A DNA stretch of 39,600 nt from Selenomonas sp. Lineage in GTDB: Bacteria; Bacillota_C; Negativicutes; Selenomonadales; Selenomonadaceae. The stretch's first letter is position 1, and each line of letters opens with the position of its first letter. Below the pieces are notes generated by a model. That model was not told where the DNA came from. It made no database searches and saw only the letters and a list, made by a program, of their open reading frames with translations. The stretch spans positions 1 to 39,600 of the forward strand of contig NZ_JAILKR010000063.1 in the NCBI RefSeq assembly GCF_024693525.1, written 5' to 3'. The position numbers and the translations under genes were made by a program. This document shows, in pieces, positions 24,181-32,857 of the stretch.

Positions 24181-25089
24181 ATGAGAGATTTTCGTGAGAA
24201 TAAGAAAAAGCCCTTTCATAGTGGGAAAAGCCGTCAGGAACAGACGGAAAGACGTGAACGGGGCAAGCAGCGTGAGAAGCATGTTGGACATCCTTTGCGG
24301 TCGTCAGGTGAGCACCGGGATAATCCGGCCAAGGATCGGGAGCTGCCAGAGGATGTATTGATTGGCCGTAATGCTGTTGCCGAAGCCTTGAAGGCTGGCC
24401 GTACCATCAATAAATTAATGGTGGCCGAGGGGGACCGGGAAGGTTCCATCGGTGAAATCCTGGCGCTCGCAAAGGAGCGCGGGGTTATCACCCAGTTCGT
24501 GGACCGCAGCAAGATTGAGTCTGTAGCTGGAGGCTTGCGCCATCAGGGCGTTATGGCTTATGTGGCACCAGTAGCTTATGCAGAACTTGAGGATATCCTG
24601 AAGGCGGCAGAGGAAAAAGGCGAAGCTCCTTTTTTGCTGTTGCTGGACGAGCTGGAAGATCCGCACAATCTCGGTGCTTTGCTGCGTACGGCCGATGCGA
24701 CTGGTGTTCACGGCGTGCTGATTCCCAAGCGGCGCAGTGTGCCGCTTACTGCAACGGTAGCCAAGACCTCAGCCGGGGCGATTGAATATGTACCTGTGGC
24801 TCGTATAGGAAATATAGCCCAGACACTAAAAAAGCTCAAAGATAAGGGCTTCTGGGTGGCTGGAGCCGATATGGATGGCAGCCAAAACTATAATGAAGCT
24901 GATTTAACTGGGGCTTTAGTCCTAGTGGTTGGCAGCGAAGGCAAAGGGATGAGTCGTCTGACGAAGGAAGCCTGCGACTTTATTGTCAAGATGCCTATGG
25001 TGGGGAAAATAAATTCCCTTAACGCATCGGTGGCTGGTTCTATCCTTATGTACGAATCCATGCGTCAGCGTTTGGCAAAGAAAGGCTGA
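24181..25089 (+). CDS. rlmB: 23S rRNA (guanosine-2'-O)-methyltransferase RlmB
   Basis: A SpoU-class methyltransferase. The L30e-like substrate domain begins near residue 60 (LIGRNAVAEALKAG), and the trefoil-knot domain shows LDELEDPHNLGALLRTADATG, VVGSEGKGMSRL and MVGKINSLNASVAGSILMYE, the three SpoU motifs. RlmB methylates G2251 in the peptidyl-transferase centre. At 302 residues it is longer than usual because of an N-terminal extension of about 55 residues that is highly charged and probably disordered. Confidence 0.95.
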   Translation: MRDFRENKKKPFHSGKSRQEQTERRERGKQREKHVGHPLRSSGEHRDNPAKDRELPEDVLIGRNAVAEALKAGRTINKLMVAEGDREGSIGEILALAKERGVITQFVDRSKIESVAGGLRHQGVMAYVAPVAYAELEDILKAAEEKGEAPFLLLLDELEDPHNLGALLRTADATGVHGVLIPKRRSVPLTATVAKTSAGAIEYVPVARIGNIAQTLKKLKDKGFWVAGADMDGSQNYNEADLTGALVLVVGSEGKGMSRLTKEACDFIVKMPMVGKINSLNASVAGSILMYESMRQRLAKKG

Positions 25090-25094
25090 TTTTT

Positions 25095-25625
25095 ATGAGC
25101 AGGAAAAGGGAGCACTATATTATTGATGGCTATAATGTCATCAATTCCTGGCCGGAACTTATCCGCCTGCGCAATGATTTATCTGAGGCCAGGGACCAGC
25201 TGATTCATCAGCTGGCGGAATATGGAGCATACGAAAAATACGATATCACCATTGTGTTCGACGCGATGTTTACCGATGACGAAGAACATTGTGACCAGGT
25301 CAACGCCCACATGAAAATCATCTACACCGGCGAAGGGGAAACTGCTGACAGCCGTATTGAACGGCTGGCCTATGATTCCGTTCGCCAGGGCCGGGAGGTT
25401 CATGTGGTCACTTCCGATGGAGCCGAGCAAAGCGTGATATTGGGCGCGGGGGCCTATCGGATTCCTTCACTGGAATTTCGAAAGGCAGTTCACCGGGCCA
25501 AAAAGCAATTAAAGAAAGAATATTTGGGTCATGTTACCCTTCCCGTCACTCGTTTGGAAGTTGAAGACCGTTTGGATAGCGAGACCGTCAAAAAATTGGA
25601 TATTTTACGGAAAATGCGTCATTGA
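25095..25625 (+). CDS. NYN-domain ribonuclease, YacP/Rae1 family
   Basis: The 176-residue protein starts with YIIDGYNVINSWPEL, the first metal-binding aspartate region of NYN/PIN-like nucleases. It continues with ITIVFDAM, then VHVVTSDGAEQSVILGAGAYRI, all typical of YacP. The B. subtilis homologue Rae1 is a ribosome-dependent mRNA endonuclease. It occupies the conserved slot between rlmB and sigH. Confidence 0.92.
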   Translation: MSRKREHYIIDGYNVINSWPELIRLRNDLSEARDQLIHQLAEYGAYEKYDITIVFDAMFTDDEEHCDQVNAHMKIIYTGEGETADSRIERLAYDSVRQGREVHVVTSDGAEQSVILGAGAYRIPSLEFRKAVHRAKKQLKKEYLGHVTLPVTRLEVEDRLDSETVKKLDILRKMRH

Positions 25626-25689
25626 TGAATTTATGATTGGTTTTGTCCGTTTATTGCTAAATAGTAGTCGTAAAGTCCTAGAGGATTTC

Positions 25690-25719
25690 TTGACGATACC
25701 AACAAAGAGGGAGTATAAT
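25690..25719 (+). promoter_or_regulatory. Promoter of sigH
   Basis: TTGACG (25690-25695), 18 bases, then TATAAT (25714-25719). Confidence 0.7.
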
Positions 25720-25778
25720 TTTCTTATTAGGGGAGTTATGAATTGAAAACGGGGGTTTTCAGCAAAGGGGAAAGTGCG

Positions 25779-26528
25779 ATGGAAGCAGAACGTACTACAG
25801 AACTATTTAGTGATGATTTATATGGGGGATTCGCTAAACTGACAGATGAAGAAATTCTTTTAGCAATCAGAGACAATGACGATAAGGTCGCACTCGATTA
25901 TCTTATCCATAAGTATCGGAACTTTGTACGTGCCAAGGCTCGTTCTTATTTCTTGATTGGAGCGGACCATGAGGATATCATCCAGGAGGGAATGATTGGT
26001 TTTTATAAGGCCATTCGGGACTTCCGTAACGATAAATTGTCCTCGTTCCGGGCATTTGCAGAGCTTTGTGTGACGCGTCAGATTATCACTGCTATCAAGA
26101 CGGCGACTCGTCAGAAGCACATACCGCTCAATTCGTATATCTCGCTTAACAAGCCGATTTACGATGAGGATTCAGACAGAACCCTTCTGGACGTGTTGTC
26201 TGGTGCAAAGGCAGCCGATCCGGAGGACCTCGTTATCAGTCGAGAGGAATTTATTGATATTGAGAAAAAAATGGAAGAAATTCTGTCTGACTTGGAGTGG
26301 AAGGTCCTGATGAGTTATCTGGATGGAAAATCCTATCAGGAAATTGCCGAAGAATTGGACCGTCATGTCAAATCGATTGATAATGCGCTTCAGCGGGTAA
26401 AACGTAAATTAGAAAAGTACATGGAAAACCGCGGGGATGAGATTGACATCAGTACGGTTTACCGTGGCTTGAGTTCCATCAACCGCCGCTTGCGTGGCGT
26501 AAAAGATAATGATGGCTTGAATCATTGA
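25779..26528 (+). CDS. sigH: RNA polymerase sigma factor SigH
   Basis: A sigma-70-family protein of 249 residues. Region 2 reads ALDYLIHKYRNFVRAKARSYFLIGADHEDIIQEGMIGFYKAIRDF, almost the B. subtilis SigH pattern, followed by FRAFAELCVTRQIITAIKTATRQKH. The region 4 helix-turn-helix is LDGKSYQEIAEELDRHVKSIDNALQRVKRKL. SigH directs early sporulation and competence genes in Bacilli; its regulon in this group is unknown. ATG 25779 has AAAGGGG upstream. TTG 25743 also has a site (AGGGGAG) and would add 12 residues, so the start is uncertain. Confidence 0.94.
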   Translation: MEAERTTELFSDDLYGGFAKLTDEEILLAIRDNDDKVALDYLIHKYRNFVRAKARSYFLIGADHEDIIQEGMIGFYKAIRDFRNDKLSSFRAFAELCVTRQIITAIKTATRQKHIPLNSYISLNKPIYDEDSDRTLLDVLSGAKAADPEDLVISREEFIDIEKKMEEILSDLEWKVLMSYLDGKSYQEIAEELDRHVKSIDNALQRVKRKLEKYMENRGDEIDISTVYRGLSSINRRLRGVKDNDGLNH

Positions 26529-26534
26529 GTTCTT

Positions 26535-26566
26535 AAGCTCCTGCCGTTTCGGCAGGAGCTCTTTTG
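26535..26566 (+). terminator. Terminator after sigH
   Basis: AGCTCCTGCC pairs with GGCAGGAGCT around a 5-base loop, followed by CTTTT. Confidence 0.93.
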
Positions 26567-26604
26567 TTGTGAGATTTGCTATAGTCTTTTTGGAGCCATT
26601 ATCG

Positions 26605-26610
26605 TATAAT
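26605..26610 (+). promoter_or_regulatory. Possible -10 element of mod operon
   Basis: A perfect TATAAT, but no good -35 match at 16-18 bases. An activator may be required. Confidence 0.4.
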
Positions 26611-26616
26611 AAATAC

Positions 26617-26710
26617 CGTAACTCCGAGCAAAAGCATCTAAGGTCATGCGCTATGATGCTGCGCCTGGGTAATACCCACAGGGGAGCACAGGAAACCGCG
26701 CTCCCTTCCG
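26617..26710 (+). promoter_or_regulatory. Candidate Moco (molybdenum cofactor) riboswitch
   Basis: The modA leader contains ACTCCGAGC followed by three hairpins. They are AGCATC/GATGCT (26633-26660), TGGG/CCCA closing TAATA (26666-26678), and GGGAGC/GCTCCC enclosing ACAGGAAACCGC (26682-26705). The last hairpin ends 14 bases before the ribosome site. Position before a molybdate operon and the GGAAACC element fit the Moco RNA family as I remember it. I could not test the covariance model. Confidence 0.6.
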
Positions 26711-26733
26711 TTTTGAAAAGGAGGAAATAACGG

Positions 26734-27528
26734 ATGAAAAAGATTTTGGTATGGATTATGGTGATGGCCCTGACAGTCTTGACAGGGTGTGGCAGTCAGC
26801 AGACGGCGGATTCTTCCTCGTCTGCTGGAAGCGGAACGGTTGAGTTGCATGTTTCAGCAGCGGCAAGTCTTACCGATGTTATGAAGGAGCTGGCCGCAGA
26901 CTATGAAAAAGAACATCCGAATGTCAGGATTGTATTTAACTTTGGCAGTTCGGGAGCGTTGCAGCAGGCCATCGAAAATGGCGGTGAGACCGACCTATTC
27001 TTCTCGGCAGCTCCAAAGCAGATGAATGCTTTGGAACAAGCGGGATTGCTGCTTGAGGGGACGCGCCGGGACTTGCTGGAAAATGAGGTGGTGCTCATTG
27101 TGCCGAAAGATGGAGGCAAAGACCTTAGCGATTTCCAGCAGGTTACGGCAGCTGATATCCAGCACATAGCGCTGGGAGAACCGAAAGGTGTGCCGGTTGG
27201 CCAGTATTCAGAGGAAGTATTTACGAAACTCGGTATCCTTGATGCGGTTAAGGCCAAGGCAGTCTATGGTTCGGACGTCCGCCAGGTCCTGTCTTGGGTA
27301 GAGAGCGGAGAAGCGGAATGCGGCGTGGTCTATGCCACGGATGCCGCGGTATCAGATAAGGTACGGGTCGCAGCTAAAGCACCGGCCGGGACCCATAAGC
27401 CGGTTATCTATCCGGCGGCAGTGCTCAAGGCAGCGAAACAGGCAGATGCGGCCAGGGATTTCCTGGCTTTCACTGCCAGTGACTCCAGCCGGAAGCTATT
27501 TGAAAAATATGGGTTTGAGGTAAAATAA
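26734..27528 (+). CDS. modA: Molybdate ABC transporter binding lipoprotein (ModA)
   Basis: The 264-residue protein has a lipoprotein signal (LTVLTGCG, lipidated Cys near residue 20) and a serine-rich linker. The ModA fold follows: VSAAASLTDVMKELAADYEK, FNFGSSGALQQAIENG and GEPKGVPVGQYSEE, which hold the oxyanion-binding serines and backbone contacts. It captures molybdate or tungstate outside the cytoplasmic membrane for ModBC. A strong AGGAGG site precedes the ATG. It is the first gene of modABC and lies behind the candidate Moco riboswitch. Confidence 0.95.
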   Translation: MKKILVWIMVMALTVLTGCGSQQTADSSSSAGSGTVELHVSAAASLTDVMKELAADYEKEHPNVRIVFNFGSSGALQQAIENGGETDLFFSAAPKQMNALEQAGLLLEGTRRDLLENEVVLIVPKDGGKDLSDFQQVTAADIQHIALGEPKGVPVGQYSEEVFTKLGILDAVKAKAVYGSDVRQVLSWVESGEAECGVVYATDAAVSDKVRVAAKAPAGTHKPVIYPAAVLKAAKQADAARDFLAFTASDSSRKLFEKYGFEVK

Positions 27529-27529
27529 T

Positions 27530-28201
27530 ATGGAATTATCACCGCTGGTTATCACGCTGGAAACAGCAGGTGCAGCTACGGTGGTGACGTTTTTTGCTGG
27601 CATTGGTCTGGCCTGGATGGTGGTGCGCATGAATCACCTCAAAGGACTGGCTGATGCCATTATTACGTTGCCGATGGTGCTGCCACCTACTGTAATTGGC
27701 TTTTTCTTATTGCTTTTCTTAGGAAAGCGCAGTATGATCGGAAAATTTTTGCTGCAGTGGGATGTATCGCTGGTCTTTACCTGGCAGGCAGCTGTCATTG
27801 CCGCAATTGTTGTATCTTTGCCGCTGATGTACCGGACGGCGCGAGGAGCCTTTGAACAGTTGGAACTTAATGTCCTTTTTGCGGCGCGGACGCTGGGGAT
27901 ATCGGAGTGGCGTATTTTTTGGCATATTTTACTGCCCAATGCCCGTTCGGGAATTTTGGCTGGTTTGGTGCTGTCTTTTACGCGGGCCTTGGGAGAGTTT
28001 GGTGCCACCATTATGTTTGCCGGTAATATCCCGGGGAAGACTCAGACTATGAGTACGGCGATATATGCCGCTGTTCAGGCAAATGATTATGCACTGGCTT
28101 TTGACTGGGCCATGGTGATTGTATTCTTTTCCTTGTTCTTTGTCGTGTTGATGAATTGGTGGATTGCCCGTAGTGGCAAGGAGGGCTGTCTATGGAATTG
28201 A
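27530..28201 (+). CDS. modB: Molybdate ABC transporter permease (ModB)
   Basis: The 223-residue protein has about five membrane helices and the permease EAA-type loop AARTLGISEWRIFWHILLPNARSGILAG that contacts ModC. The segment ALGEFGATIMFAGNIPGKTQTMSTAIY is characteristic of ModB. It starts one base after modA and overlaps modC by ten bases. Confidence 0.96.
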   Translation: MELSPLVITLETAGAATVVTFFAGIGLAWMVVRMNHLKGLADAIITLPMVLPPTVIGFFLLLFLGKRSMIGKFLLQWDVSLVFTWQAAVIAAIVVSLPLMYRTARGAFEQLELNVLFAARTLGISEWRIFWHILLPNARSGILAGLVLSFTRALGEFGATIMFAGNIPGKTQTMSTAIYAAVQANDYALAFDWAMVIVFFSLFFVVLMNWWIARSGKEGCLWN

Positions 28202-29238
28202 TGGTGCGGATAAAGAAGAAGCTCCGCAATTTTACCCTGGATGCCGATTTTGCCGTGAAGGATGAAGTGTTTGCCCTGCTCGGGGCTTCGGGGTGTGGCA
28301 AGAGCATGACCTTGAAGTGCATTGCGGGAATTGAGACACCAGACAGCGGCTATATTGTATTAAACGGCCGTGTGCTGTTTGACAGTGAGAAGAAAATCAA
28401 CCTGGCTCCGCAAAAGCGCCGCGTAGGTTATTTGTTTCAAAATTACGCGTTGTTTCCCAATATGACGGTTCGGGAAAATATCCGGTTTGCGGCTAGTGGT
28501 ACTGATGCCGAAAAGCAACAAAAGGTGCAGGCGAATCTGGAGCGCTTTTCCTTGCTGGATTTGGCGGATGCCTATCCGGCTGAGCTTTCGGGAGGACAGC
28601 AGCAGCGGGCAGCTTTTGCCAGGATTTTGGCGTCAGATGCGGAATTGCTCCTCTTGGATGAGCCTTTTTCTGCTTTGGATAGTTATTTGAAATGGCAGCT
28701 GGAATTGGAATTGGGCAAGGTGCTGCAATCCTATGAAGGCACGGCACTCTTAGTCTCCCATGACCGTGGCGAGGTGTATCGTTTGGCTGATAAGGTGGCG
28801 GTTATCAATCACGGGAAAATGGAGAAAGTTCATGAGAAAAGAGCGCTTTTCCAGCAGCCTGAGACATTGGCGGCTGCGCTTTTGACCGGCTGCAAAAATG
28901 TTTCCGCTGCCAGCCGCCTCGATGGTCATCACATCCGGGCTGAGGATTGGCAGGCTGACCTGATGGTGGCCGATGTGCCGGCTAACGTAAAATACGTTGG
29001 GATAAGGGCGCATTTTTTGGCGTTTCGCCATCAGCCGGGAGAAAATACGATTCCCGTTGATGTTGTCCAGGTGATTGAAGATACGTTTTCGATGCTGGTG
29101 ATGGTCCGGAAAGCTGGCAGTGACGGCAAGGCTATCCGCTGTGAACTGCCTAAAAGGGAATGGCAGCAGCGGATAGCGGCGGGAACGAAACTCTATTTGT
29201 ATCTGCCACCAGAGAAGCTCATGGTGCTTGCTGGTTGA
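28192..29238 (+). CDS. modC: Molybdate ABC transporter ATPase (ModC)
   Basis: The 348-residue protein has Walker A GASGCGKS (31-38), the signature LSGGQQQR (132-139) and Walker B ELLLLDEP (151-158). After about residue 230 a C-terminal regulatory part carries a TOBE-type domain (about 275-345). It drives molybdate uptake through ModB. The start inside the modB end suggests coupled synthesis. The stretch 29239-29450 after it contains no gene I can support. Confidence 0.95.
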   Translation: MELMVRIKKKLRNFTLDADFAVKDEVFALLGASGCGKSMTLKCIAGIETPDSGYIVLNGRVLFDSEKKINLAPQKRRVGYLFQNYALFPNMTVRENIRFAASGTDAEKQQKVQANLERFSLLDLADAYPAELSGGQQQRAAFARILASDAELLLLDEPFSALDSYLKWQLELELGKVLQSYEGTALLVSHDRGEVYRLADKVAVINHGKMEKVHEKRALFQQPETLAAALLTGCKNVSAASRLDGHHIRAEDWQADLMVADVPANVKYVGIRAHFLAFRHQPGENTIPVDVVQVIEDTFSMLVMVRKAGSDGKAIRCELPKREWQQRIAAGTKLYLYLPPEKLMVLAG

Positions 29239-29448
29239 AAAATTGTAGCATTGTTTTAAATACGGGTGTTTTTCTGTAACGTTTGTTCAAGATTAAGCGG
29301 GAATATTGTTATTGGGATTCATCGTGAATATAATAAACTTGTAATGAATGACAGGCCAACCTGTTGCAATTACAGTTCGAATAATGATTAATCCCCTTTA
29401 TCATTATGAGGACTTTCCTGTTTTTCCCTATAATATTTTTTCCCAACC

Positions 29449-29486
29449 CCAAAAAAGCAGCTGCGTAGGCAGCTGCTTTTTTTTAT
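29449..29486. terminator. Bidirectional terminator between modC and isomerase gene
   Basis: AAAAAAGCAGCTGC pairs with GCAGCTGCTTTTTT around GTAG, with A- and T-runs on either side. Confidence 0.95.
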
Positions 29487-29508
29487 GGCAGTATGGATTT
29501 TCAGGGAA

Positions 29509-30999
29509 TCAGGCAAAAGGATTTTCGTCGGGATAGAGCATGCCTTTTGGCTGATTGAAGGCAATGTCGCCAATGCCGAGGTACTGGAAGACGGACCAGA
29601 GGGATTTTCCAAAGTGACCGAAGGCAACGGCACCGTGATGCGGATAACGTTTGTTGATGAGCACATGGCGATAGAAGCGGCCCATTTCAGGGATGGCGAA
29701 AACACCAATACCACCGAAGGAATGTGTCGGAGTAGGCAGAATTTCACCTTCGGCAACATAGGCACGAAGTTTGCCATCCGAGGTGCTTTGCAGACGGAAG
29801 AACGTGATGTCGCTGGCGGCAATATCGCCTTCGAGCGTACCGCGAGTGAAATCAGGCGTACCGCCATTTTCGAGCAGACGGTTCTGAATCAGCTGATATT
29901 TTACGCCGCCCTTGCGGAGTTTGCAAAGTGGCGTGTTACCGCAGTGGAAGCCCATGAAGGTATCTTCGAGTTTGTAGCTGGTAGAAGGCTTGATATCGGA
30001 TTCATAAAGATCTTTTGGTACGCTGTTGTTGATGTCGAGCAGCGTTACGGCATCGCCGCTGACGCAAAGACCAATGTATTCGCTAAGGGCACCGTAAATG
30101 TCGACTTCGCAGGATACGGGGATGCCCTGGGAAACCATGCGGCTGTTGACATAACACGGCTCAAAGCCGAATTCCTTCGGGAAGGCCGGCCAGCATTTAT
30201 CGGCAAAGGCGACATAATCGCGAGCACCTTTGTGCTCCTTCATCCAATCCTTCAGTGTGAGCTCAAATTGTGCCATGCGTGGCAGCATTTCCGGATAAGG
30301 ATTGCCTTCATGACCTAGTTCTTTGGCCATCTCTTCAACGATAGCTGTGATTCGCGGATCGTCTTTATGAGCTCGATAGGAAACGAGCAAATCGAGTTCG
30401 GAATTTTCCTCGATTTCCACACCGAGGTCATAGAGCGGCTGAATCGGAGCATTGCAGGCGAAGAAGTCCTGCGGGCGTGGGCCGAAGGTGATGATTTTCA
30501 GATGGGAAAGACCGATGAGGGTGCGGGCAACCGGCTGGAACTCGGCAATCATCGCAGCGATATCGTCGGCCGTACCTACTGGATATTCCGGAATAAAGGC
30601 TTTCAAGTGACGCATGCCCAGATTGTAGGAACAGTTGAGCATGCCGCAATAAGCATCACCACGCCCATTGATGAGGTCTTTACCGCTTTCCTCAGCAGCC
30701 GATACATACATAACGGGACCATCAAACTCCTTGGCAATCAGTGTTTCCGGCGTTTCCGGGCCAAAATTGCCGAGGAATACTACCAAGGCGTTGCAGCCAG
30801 CATCTTTGGCTTCTTTTACTGCCTCGAGCATATCTGTCTCATTTTCAACGGTTTTCTTTACTTCGTAAAGGGAACCGTATTTTTTGGTATAACTTTCCAC
30901 AATCGCGTGACGGCGGTTCTCGGAAAGAGAAATAATAAAGCAGTCGCGGCTGACAGAGAGAATGCCGCATTTGACAGTTGGAATGTTGCTCATGGTCAT
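29509..30999 (-). CDS. L-fucose/L-arabinose isomerase-fold sugar isomerase
   Basis: A 496-residue protein of the FucI/AraA structural class, which interconverts aldoses and ketoses with Mn2+. Candidate metal ligands are Glu298 (SCEVDIYGAL), Asp322 (LLDINNS) and His352 (GFHCGNTP), matching FucI's Glu-Asp-His triad in order. The substrate is uncertain: FucI itself acts on L-fucose and D-arabinose. Here the gene diverges from xylB and a xylosidase operon and shares an operator type with it, so a pentose, perhaps D-xylose, is implied by context. The start at 30999 is placed eight bases after AAAGGAG; the frame extends ten codons further without support. It is monocistronic. Confidence 0.85.
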   Translation of the reverse strand: MTMSNIPTVKCGILSVSRDCFIISLSENRRHAIVESYTKKYGSLYEVKKTVENETDMLEAVKEAKDAGCNALVVFLGNFGPETPETLIAKEFDGPVMYVSAAEESGKDLINGRGDAYCGMLNCSYNLGMRHLKAFIPEYPVGTADDIAAMIAEFQPVARTLIGLSHLKIITFGPRPQDFFACNAPIQPLYDLGVEIEENSELDLLVSYRAHKDDPRITAIVEEMAKELGHEGNPYPEMLPRMAQFELTLKDWMKEHKGARDYVAFADKCWPAFPKEFGFEPCYVNSRMVSQGIPVSCEVDIYGALSEYIGLCVSGDAVTLLDINNSVPKDLYESDIKPSTSYKLEDTFMGFHCGNTPLCKLRKGGVKYQLIQNRLLENGGTPDFTRGTLEGDIAASDITFFRLQSTSDGKLRAYVAEGEILPTPTHSFGGIGVFAIPEMGRFYRHVLINKRYPHHGAVAFGHFGKSLWSVFQYLGIGDIAFNQPKGMLYPDENPFA

Positions 31000-31043
31000 G
31001 GTAAACGCTCCTTTATGAAATATTAACACAGATAACTTTTACG

Positions 31044-31060
31044 TGCGTTCATGTGCACGC
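31044..31060. promoter_or_regulatory. Operator of isomerase gene (LacI-type)
   Basis: TGCGTTCATGTGCACGC, read on the other strand as GCGTGCACATGAACGCA, closely matches the operator at 31265-31280. It lies just downstream of the predicted minus-strand transcription start. Confidence 0.65.
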
Positions 31061-31074
31061 TTATCACGATTCCT

Positions 31075-31103
31075 AGGATAACACCGGAATATCGCATTGT
31101 CAA
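31075..31103 (-). promoter_or_regulatory. Promoter of isomerase gene
   Basis: On the minus strand: a perfect TTGACA, 17 bases, then TATCCT. Confidence 0.65.
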
Positions 31104-31221
31104 TTGTTTTATTTTTATTTATCGTAAAAATAACAAGATTTTCGGAGAAACTACCTATTATAGCCCTGATTTTTTATTAATCATTCACTTTATTAAATTT
31201 TTAGAAAAATACAAAATCGTA

Positions 31222-31250
31222 TTGACTCGTATTTTATCTTGTGTTATATT
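31222..31250 (+). promoter_or_regulatory. Promoter of xylB operon
   Basis: TTGACT (31222-31227), 17 bases, then TATATT (31245-31250). Apart from the two promoters and two operators, the AT-rich 31000-31319 region holds no gene I can support. Confidence 0.65.
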
Positions 31251-31264
31251 GATTACGAGCTTGA

Positions 31265-31280
31265 GCGTGCATGAGCACGC
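31265..31280. promoter_or_regulatory. Operator of xylB operon (LacI-type palindrome)
   Basis: GCGTGC-ATGA-GCACGC is a perfect 6+4+6 palindrome. It begins about eight bases after the predicted start, a typical repressor position. Confidence 0.75.
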
Positions 31281-31319
31281 AATAGAGACACGAAAGCAAA
31301 AAAATGGGGGGCAAAAGCA

Positions 31320-32843
31320 ATGAACTATCTGATTGGCATTGATATTGGTACTTCCGCGACCAAGACGGTGCTTTTTGACGAAACCTGCCGGGTGATACAA
31401 TCTGCTTCGCAAGAATACCCGCTGTATCAGCCACAGAATGGCTGGGCAGAACAGGAACCATTGGATTGGTACAGTGCAGTGGTGCGTACCATAAAGAAAG
31501 TGGTTCAGGAGTCTGGTGTACCCGCTGAGGCAATCAAGGGGATTGGGCTTTCCGGACAGATGCATGGCCTGGTTATGTTGAACGAGGCCAATGAGGTCAT
31601 TCGTCCAGCTATCATTTGGTGTGACCAGCGTACGGGGAAGGAATGTGAGGAAATCACACGCCGTGTGGGGGCAAAACGCCTGATTGAGATTACGGCGAAT
31701 CCGGCTTTGACTGGCTTTACGGCATCCAAAATCCTCTGGGTCCGCAATCATGAAGCGGATAATTACAAAGCTTGTCGTCATATTCTTTTACCAAAGGATT
31801 ATGTCAGATTCCGCATGACTGGGGATTATGCAACCGAGGTTTCGGATGCGAGCGGCATGCAGCTTTTGGATGTTCCGAATCGCTGCTGGTCCAAGGAAAT
31901 CTTGGAGAAGCTCGAGATTGATGAATCGCTTTTGCCAAAAGTTTACGAGTCGCCGGAGGTGACTGGTCACGTATCCACAGAGTTTGCCGAAATGACTGGC
32001 TTGACGACAGCAACCGTAGTAGTAGGCGGCGCTGGCGACAATGCAGCGGCTGCCGTTGGCACAGGTATCGTAGAAGATGGCAGGGCTTTTACGACAATCG
32101 GTACCAGTGGCGTAGTGTTTGCACATACTAGTGAGCCGCGTATCGATCCCAAAGGCAGGGTTCATACCTTTTGCTGTGCGGTACCTGGGTGCTGGCATGT
32201 TATGGGGGTCACCCAGGCTGCTGGTTTGTCCCTCAAATGGTTCCGGGATAATCTGGCAGAGAAGTACAAAGATGAAGCTGTCCTGAAGGGGGTCGACTCC
32301 TACGACCTTATCAATCAGGATGTAGCCAAGGTGCCAATCGGCAGCCGCAGGCTATTCTATCTTCCGTATCTGATGGGCGAGCGTACGCCGCATCTCAATC
32401 CGGATTGCCGGGGCGTATTTTTTGGGCTGTCGGCCATTCATACCAAGGCAGATATGCTGCGTTCGGTTATGGAAGGGGTCAGCTATTCCCTGCTTGATTG
32501 TTTCGATGTGTTGAAGGAAATGAAGGTTGACGTCCAAGAAATGATGGCCTGTGGCGGCGGTGGCAAGAGCCGTATTTGGCGGCAGATGCTGGCCGATATG
32601 TATGCCTGTGAGGTCAAAACCATCAAAGCGCAGGAAGGTCCAGCTCTTGGCGTAGCCATTTTGGCTGGGGTTGGTGCTGGCTTATTCGAGGATGTTCCGA
32701 CGGCTTGCCGGCAGTTTATCGAGCAGGATACCTGGTGCCAGCCAGAACCATCGGCACATGCTTATTATGAGAAAGGGCATAAGCTCTATCAGAAGCTGTA
32801 TGACCAGCTCAAGGAGTGCTATAACGAGTTAGCAGTATTATAA
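31320..32843 (+). CDS. xylB: Xylulokinase (XylB)
   Basis: A FGGY-family kinase of 507 residues. The N-terminal phosphate loop is [11 protein letters not shown], the substrate segment is [18 protein letters not shown] follows, and the catalytic aspartate is Asp240 in [14 protein letters not shown], all as in XylB. A late [17 protein letters not shown] motif closes the ATP site. It phosphorylates D-xylulose for the pentose phosphate pathway. It is the first gene of the operon and has a GGGGGG site about nine bases before the ATG. Confidence 0.95.
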   Translation: MNYLIGIDIGTSATKTVLFDETCRVIQSASQEYPLYQPQNGWAEQEPLDWYSAVVRTIKKVVQESGVPAEAIKGIGLSGQMHGLVMLNEANEVIRPAIIWCDQRTGKECEEITRRVGAKRLIEITANPALTGFTASKILWVRNHEADNYKACRHILLPKDYVRFRMTGDYATEVSDASGMQLLDVPNRCWSKEILEKLEIDESLLPKVYESPEVTGHVSTEFAEMTGLTTATVVVGGAGDNAAAAVGTGIVEDGRAFTTIGTSGVVFAHTSEPRIDPKGRVHTFCCAVPGCWHVMGVTQAAGLSLKWFRDNLAEKYKDEAVLKGVDSYDLINQDVAKVPIGSRRLFYLPYLMGERTPHLNPDCRGVFFGLSAIHTKADMLRSVMEGVSYSLLDCFDVLKEMKVDVQEMMACGGGGKSRIWRQMLADMYACEVKTIKAQEGPALGVAILAGVGAGLFEDVPTACRQFIEQDTWCQPEPSAHAYYEKGHKLYQKLYDQLKECYNELAVL

Positions 32844-32857
32844 GGGAGGAATTATCA

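Noticed and set aside
29485..30318. 277-codon plus-strand frame opposite the isomerase gene
   Set aside because: Shadow of the isomerase coding frame; the minus-strand product has clear family motifs and a good ribosome site.
31051..31323. 90-codon plus-strand frame in the isomerase/xylB intergenic region
   Set aside because: It spans both divergent promoters and both operators, and is AT-rich with no ribosome site.
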